Below, piece by piece: positions 5,369 through 8,541 of a stretch of DNA of 8,541 nt. The notes under the pieces are model-generated. The model did no database searches and had not been told where the DNA came from. It was given only the letters and a program-made list of their open reading frames with translations. This DNA is from Bacteroidales bacterium H10 (lineage in GTDB: Bacteria > Bacteroidota > Bacteroidia > Bacteroidales > Muribaculaceae): positions 7,747 through 16,287 of the forward strand of contig DAAV01000126.1 in assembly GCA_001701295.1 (NCBI GenBank), read 5' to 3'. The first letter of the stretch is position 1; the number at the start of each line of letters is the position of its first letter. The position numbers were made by a program, and so were the translations under genes.

Positions 5369-7381
5369 ATGAGAAAGCGTCAAAAGCATTTTATACCGAT
5401 TATCCTTGTGGCAGTCCCGACCATCAATGGCGGAGCGGCCACAATTTTTTCCGCACCCGACACAACTGCGAGAGTTCTGCAGGAAGTGCGGGTCGAGGCA
5501 TCGCATCAAAATTCCGCCCTCAAATCTTCTGCCCCGACCCACCGGCTTGACGCGGGGAAAATGCTTGAGACAGGAGTGACGGATATAGGGGACGCCATGC
5601 GGCGTCTCCCCGGCGTAAATCTGCGCGACTACGGAGGCTCCGGAGGCATGAAGACTGTCTCCGTACGCGGTCTCGGCACACAGCACACAGGAGTGGTCTA
5701 CGACGGGACGATACTGAGCGATGTGCAGGGAGGTCAGATAGATCTTTCCCGCTATGCACTCGACAATCTCGCGTCTCTCGTGCTCAATATCGGTGATTCG
5801 GATGACATTTTCATGCCGGCGCGCGCTCTGACCTCGGCCTCTACCCTGTCAATAAACACCCTGCGCAGCCCTGACATGCTCGGCACGAAGCCCGAACTGA
5901 CAGTAAGAATGCGGACAGGATCATTCACCACTCTAAACCCGTACATGAGATTTGCCATCAGCAACGGACACAATCTCGGCATGAGCGCGACAGGTGAATA
6001 TATACATGCCAAAAACAACTACCCCATAACAATCCGCAACGGATCGGCCACGACTCATGAAAAACGGCAGAACTCACAGCTGAATCTCGGACACGCTGAA
6101 TTCAACGGGATATGGAAACCGACTTCAGGAAGCGGACTTCAGGCTAAGATATACTGGTTCGACAATTCACGTCATCTGCCCGGGCCCGTGACATATTACA
6201 ACAGCGTGAGTCATGAACGGCTCCGGGAACGTAATGTTTTCGGACAACTGGCATACAACTCCCGCCTGTCAGAAAAATTATCGCTCAAACTTCTCGCCAA
6301 ATACAACTGGTCCGCCACACGCTATCAGGATAAAGACGGCCGTTATCCGGGGGGCGAACTCGACCAGCGCTATAACCAGCGTGAAGAATATGGTTCGGCA
6401 ACACTGCTTTATTCTCCATTAAAAGAACTGTCACTGGCATATGCCGCCGATTTCTGGCACAACTCGCTCGACAGCAATCTCGGCGGAGACAGTCATCCTC
6501 AACGCAACTCCCTCATACAGGCACTCTCGGCCAAATGGCAATGGTGGAGACTGACCGCCACTGCCCGAGGCATTCTTTCAATCATACATGACCGCTCCCA
6601 GACAGTTCCCGAAGGGAAAGACGTGAGACGTTTTTCTCCTTCAGCCGGAGTATCGATACAACCTGTCGCAGACAGCGAATGGTATATACGCGCCTCCTAC
6701 AAAAGCATTTTCAGAATGCCGACATTCAACGAACTGTATTTCGACCATTACGGTTCGGTCAACCTGAATCCCGAAACCGCACACCAGTTCAATATCGGCT
6801 CGACGTGGCGACGCCGCATAGCCGACTGGCTTCCGGATCTGGAAATCACCGCCGACGGCTATCTCAACAGAGTCAGGAACAAGATCGTGGCAATGCCTTA
6901 CAATATGTTTGTAATGACCATGACAAATCTTGGGCGCGTACGCATTCTTGGCCTTGACGCTACAATAAATGCCGATTTCCGTCTGTCGGAACGGCATGAC
7001 CTGCTTGTCTCCGGCAATTACAGCTACCAGCGAGCCGCCCCACGCACCGACAGAGCCATGAACGACTGGATGAAACAAGTGGCCTACACACCCCTCAATT
7101 CCGGTTCCTGGTCTCTGACATGGCGCAATCCCTGGGCCAATCTCGTGGCTCACGGTTCAGGATGCTCCGCAAGGTATCCGACAAGCACCAACATCGAATC
7201 CACACGGATCGCCGGATACATGGAAACCGGGTTTGCCGTCTACAGAGAGTTTTATCTCAAAAATTGCTCCATAGAAGCACGCGCGGACCTTATCAACGCT
7301 TTCGACCGCAGATACGAGATCGTGGCACGTTATCCGATGCCCGGACGCTCATGGTCAATCTCAATAGCATTCAAATTATAA
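5369..7381 (+). CDS. btuB: BtuB-like TonB-dependent outer-membrane corrinoid receptor
   Basis: A 670-residue outer-membrane receptor importing ligand with TonB/proton-motive energy. Residues 1 to about 29 form a signal peptide (MRKRQK, then a hydrophobic core, A at 29). A TonB-box-like stretch lies near 33-44 (TARVLQEVRVEA). The plug domain spans about 45-165 with typical LPGVNLRDYG and TVSVRGLG blocks. The rest is a 22-strand barrel with the late-barrel motif FRMPTFNELYF (448-458), NPET (467-470), a near-C-terminal YPMPGR (655-660), and a final strand ending in FKL. There is no SusC-type N-terminal extension, and the size is close to classical BtuB (about 600-670). The start is the ATG at 5369; the frame extends to a TTG at 5354, but the signal peptide begins cleanly at the ATG. 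A GAGG run abuts this ATG. The upstream cobalamin riboswitch is the main evidence for corrinoid as ligand. The lipoprotein gene follows after 31 bases. Confidence 0.87.
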   Translation: MRKRQKHFIPIILVAVPTINGGAATIFSAPDTTARVLQEVRVEASHQNSALKSSAPTHRLDAGKMLETGVTDIGDAMRRLPGVNLRDYGGSGGMKTVSVRGLGTQHTGVVYDGTILSDVQGGQIDLSRYALDNLASLVLNIGDSDDIFMPARALTSASTLSINTLRSPDMLGTKPELTVRMRTGSFTTLNPYMRFAISNGHNLGMSATGEYIHAKNNYPITIRNGSATTHEKRQNSQLNLGHAEFNGIWKPTSGSGLQAKIYWFDNSRHLPGPVTYYNSVSHERLRERNVFGQLAYNSRLSEKLSLKLLAKYNWSATRYQDKDGRYPGGELDQRYNQREEYGSATLLYSPLKELSLAYAADFWHNSLDSNLGGDSHPQRNSLIQALSAKWQWWRLTATARGILSIIHDRSQTVPEGKDVRRFSPSAGVSIQPVADSEWYIRASYKSIFRMPTFNELYFDHYGSVNLNPETAHQFNIGSTWRRRIADWLPDLEITADGYLNRVRNKIVAMPYNMFVMTMTNLGRVRILGLDATINADFRLSERHDLLVSGNYSYQRAAPRTDRAMNDWMKQVAYTPLNSGSWSLTWRNPWANLVAHGSGCSARYPTSTNIESTRIAGYMETGFAVYREFYLKNCSIEARADLINAFDRRYEIVARYPMPGRSWSISIAFKL

Positions 7382-7412
7382 CCCAATACAAAAAATCAAA
7401 GAAAAAACAGAA

Positions 7413-8531
7413 ATGAAAAAGTATTTTTACATTGCCATGTCAGCCTTTATGGCGACAGCTATGACATCGTGCAGCGATGACAAGAACAACGAACCGGAAG
7501 GTCCCGATGCCGCAGAAGTCAGCAACTGCGCTTATGTGCTCAACCAGGGAAACTTCTACAACCATGGCATTGAAGGCGGTCTCTCTGTAATCGACTATGA
7601 GACCGGCGCGGCAGCTCTGAACGTATTCAAGGCCAAAAACAACCGAAGCCTCGGAGACACCCCTCAATGCGGAGTAGCATACGGCTCAAAAATATACATA
7701 GGTACTTCCGTATCAAACACCATCGAGATAATAGACCGAACATCATACCTGTCGTACAAACAGTTCAGACTCTCTGAAAATCCGGAGCACGGCACTTCCC
7801 CCTACTCTATGATCGCCCACGACGGCAAAGTGTTCATCTCCATGTATGACGGATACCTGGCACGCCTCGACACACTGACCATGACCATTGACAAGAGTGT
7901 AGCCGTAGGAGCCAATCCGGATCAGATCGCACTATACAACAACAAGATCTATGTACCAATAAGCGAAGGCATGAACTGGCAACAAGGATATGGCACCACT
8001 GCATGTGTAGTCAATCCCAAATCAATGGAAGTTGAGTCTACATTTTCTGTAGGCCTCAACCCGACACAGTTCTTCACAGCCGGCCATCGTCTTTTCCTTC
8101 TTTGCAAAGGCAATTACGACGATATTGCCTCAAAACTGTATGAAATCAAGGAAACCGTCGAGAAAGGTGAAATCAAATACACTTCGGAAGAGGTCTGCAA
8201 CGCCACTATGGCAGCTCCGTTAGGAGACAGAATTGCAGTGATCGACCAGCCGTTTGTCGAAGAGAAGCCGACTGTCAAATATTCCCTCTATAATTTAGCC
8301 GACGACACCCTGACCGACTGGAACATACAGCAACCGGACTATGCCAACGCCATGTACTATGACGCGGTCGCCAACCGTTTCCTTATTGCCTCCTATATAA
8401 TGGACGGCCAATATCCCAGCTACGATCTTCCCGGTTATGTCAACGTCTACGACGCCACAGACTTCAGTCTGCTTTACAAGACCAATATCGGAGCTGCCGG
8501 CCCGGCCTGCATCTTTACTCTTAAAAAATGA
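7413..8531 (+). CDS. Surface beta-propeller-like lipoprotein, BtuG-like partner of the B12 receptor
   Basis: A 372-residue lipoprotein. The signal peptide MKKYFYIAMSAFMATAMTS ends in a lipobox with C20. The following SDDKNNE matches the acidic lipoprotein export signal that sends Bacteroidota lipoproteins to the cell surface. The body shows repeated propeller-blade segments: YVLNQGNF and LSVIDYETG (41-65), VAYGSKIYIGTSVSNTIEIID (88-108), IAHDGKVFISMYDGYLARLD (134-153), IALYNNKIYVPIS (172-184), LFLLCKGN (227-234) and YVNVYDATDFSLL (342-354). This is the YncE/DUF5074-like pattern. It lies 31 bases after the riboswitch-controlled btuB, the setting in which BtuG, the very tight B12-binding surface propeller of Bacteroides, is found. 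It probably captures corrinoids above BtuB; assignment as BtuG rests on context and fold pattern rather than recognised binding residues. An A-rich stretch (7388-7412) precedes the start, as is common in this phylum. Confidence 0.82.
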   Translation: MKKYFYIAMSAFMATAMTSCSDDKNNEPEGPDAAEVSNCAYVLNQGNFYNHGIEGGLSVIDYETGAAALNVFKAKNNRSLGDTPQCGVAYGSKIYIGTSVSNTIEIIDRTSYLSYKQFRLSENPEHGTSPYSMIAHDGKVFISMYDGYLARLDTLTMTIDKSVAVGANPDQIALYNNKIYVPISEGMNWQQGYGTTACVVNPKSMEVESTFSVGLNPTQFFTAGHRLFLLCKGNYDDIASKLYEIKETVEKGEIKYTSEEVCNATMAAPLGDRIAVIDQPFVEEKPTVKYSLYNLADDTLTDWNIQQPDYANAMYYDAVANRFLIASYIMDGQYPSYDLPGYVNVYDATDFSLLYKTNIGAAGPACIFTLKK

Positions 8532-8541
8532 GAAAAACCAT
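8528..8541 (+). CDS. First codons of the next operon gene, cut by the window edge
   Basis: An ATG at 8528 overlaps the TGA of the lipoprotein gene by 4 bases (ATGA) and opens MRKT before the window ends. The overlap and the basic start suggest a translationally coupled exported or membrane protein. In this setting a cobalamin periplasmic-binding protein or permease would be expected, but nothing in five codons shows it. Confidence 0.45.

Noticed and set aside
6641..7153. 170-residue antisense frame inside the btuB gene
   Set aside because: No recognisable motif or start context, and it is fully overlapped by the receptor barrel coding sequence.

Overview
The window looks like a chromosomal stretch from a Bacteroidota gut-type bacterium, probably order Bacteroidales and possibly Muribaculaceae. 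The family-level placement is inference from gene content and base composition. Two sites match the Bacteroidota promoter form (TTG/TTTG, 19-20 bp, TAnnTTTG). Starts lack classical Shine-Dalgarno spacing, and one lipoprotein carries the acidic residues after the lipobox cysteine that mark Bacteroidota surface lipoproteins. No tRNA, rRNA, insertion sequence or CRISPR array is visible. Coding density is high and no gene-free stretch exceeds 300 bases.

Region 1 (1-2435, + strand) is a tight redox operon. It holds the 3' end of the small subunit of a ferredoxin:NADP+ oxidoreductase (NfnA/SudB), overlapped by 4 bases by the large GltA/NfnB-type subunit. A small YfcE-type metallophosphoesterase follows 4 bases later. 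The operon ends in a hairpin that also holds the stop codon of the convergent next gene.

Region 2 (2451-4298, - strand) is a secreted CotH-kinase-like protein of 615 residues. A CBM5/12-like carbohydrate-binding motif sits inside its C-terminal part. Its promoter, a leader hairpin and the intrinsic terminator of the upstream gene are packed into 121 bases, and the terminator and promoter physically overlap.

Region 3 (4420-8541) is a corrinoid (vitamin B12) uptake locus. On the - strand lies a BtuD/FecE-type ABC ATPase. Diverging from it on the + strand, a promoter leads straight into a compact cobalamin riboswitch. The riboswitch precedes a BtuB-like TonB-dependent outer-membrane receptor, a surface beta-propeller-like lipoprotein resembling BtuG, and the first codons of a third gene overlapping by 4 bases. 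The likely scheme is that the surface lipoprotein captures corrinoid and hands it to BtuB. An ABC importer containing the divergent ATPase would then move it across the inner membrane, with the riboswitch shutting off the + strand operon when cobalamin is plentiful. The permease and periplasmic binding protein are not in the window; the gene cut off at the right edge may be one of them.

Nothing here is a clearly new system. The best points for a second look are the terminator/promoter overlay upstream of cotH, the carbohydrate-binding insert in the CotH protein, and the riboswitch-receptor-propeller module.
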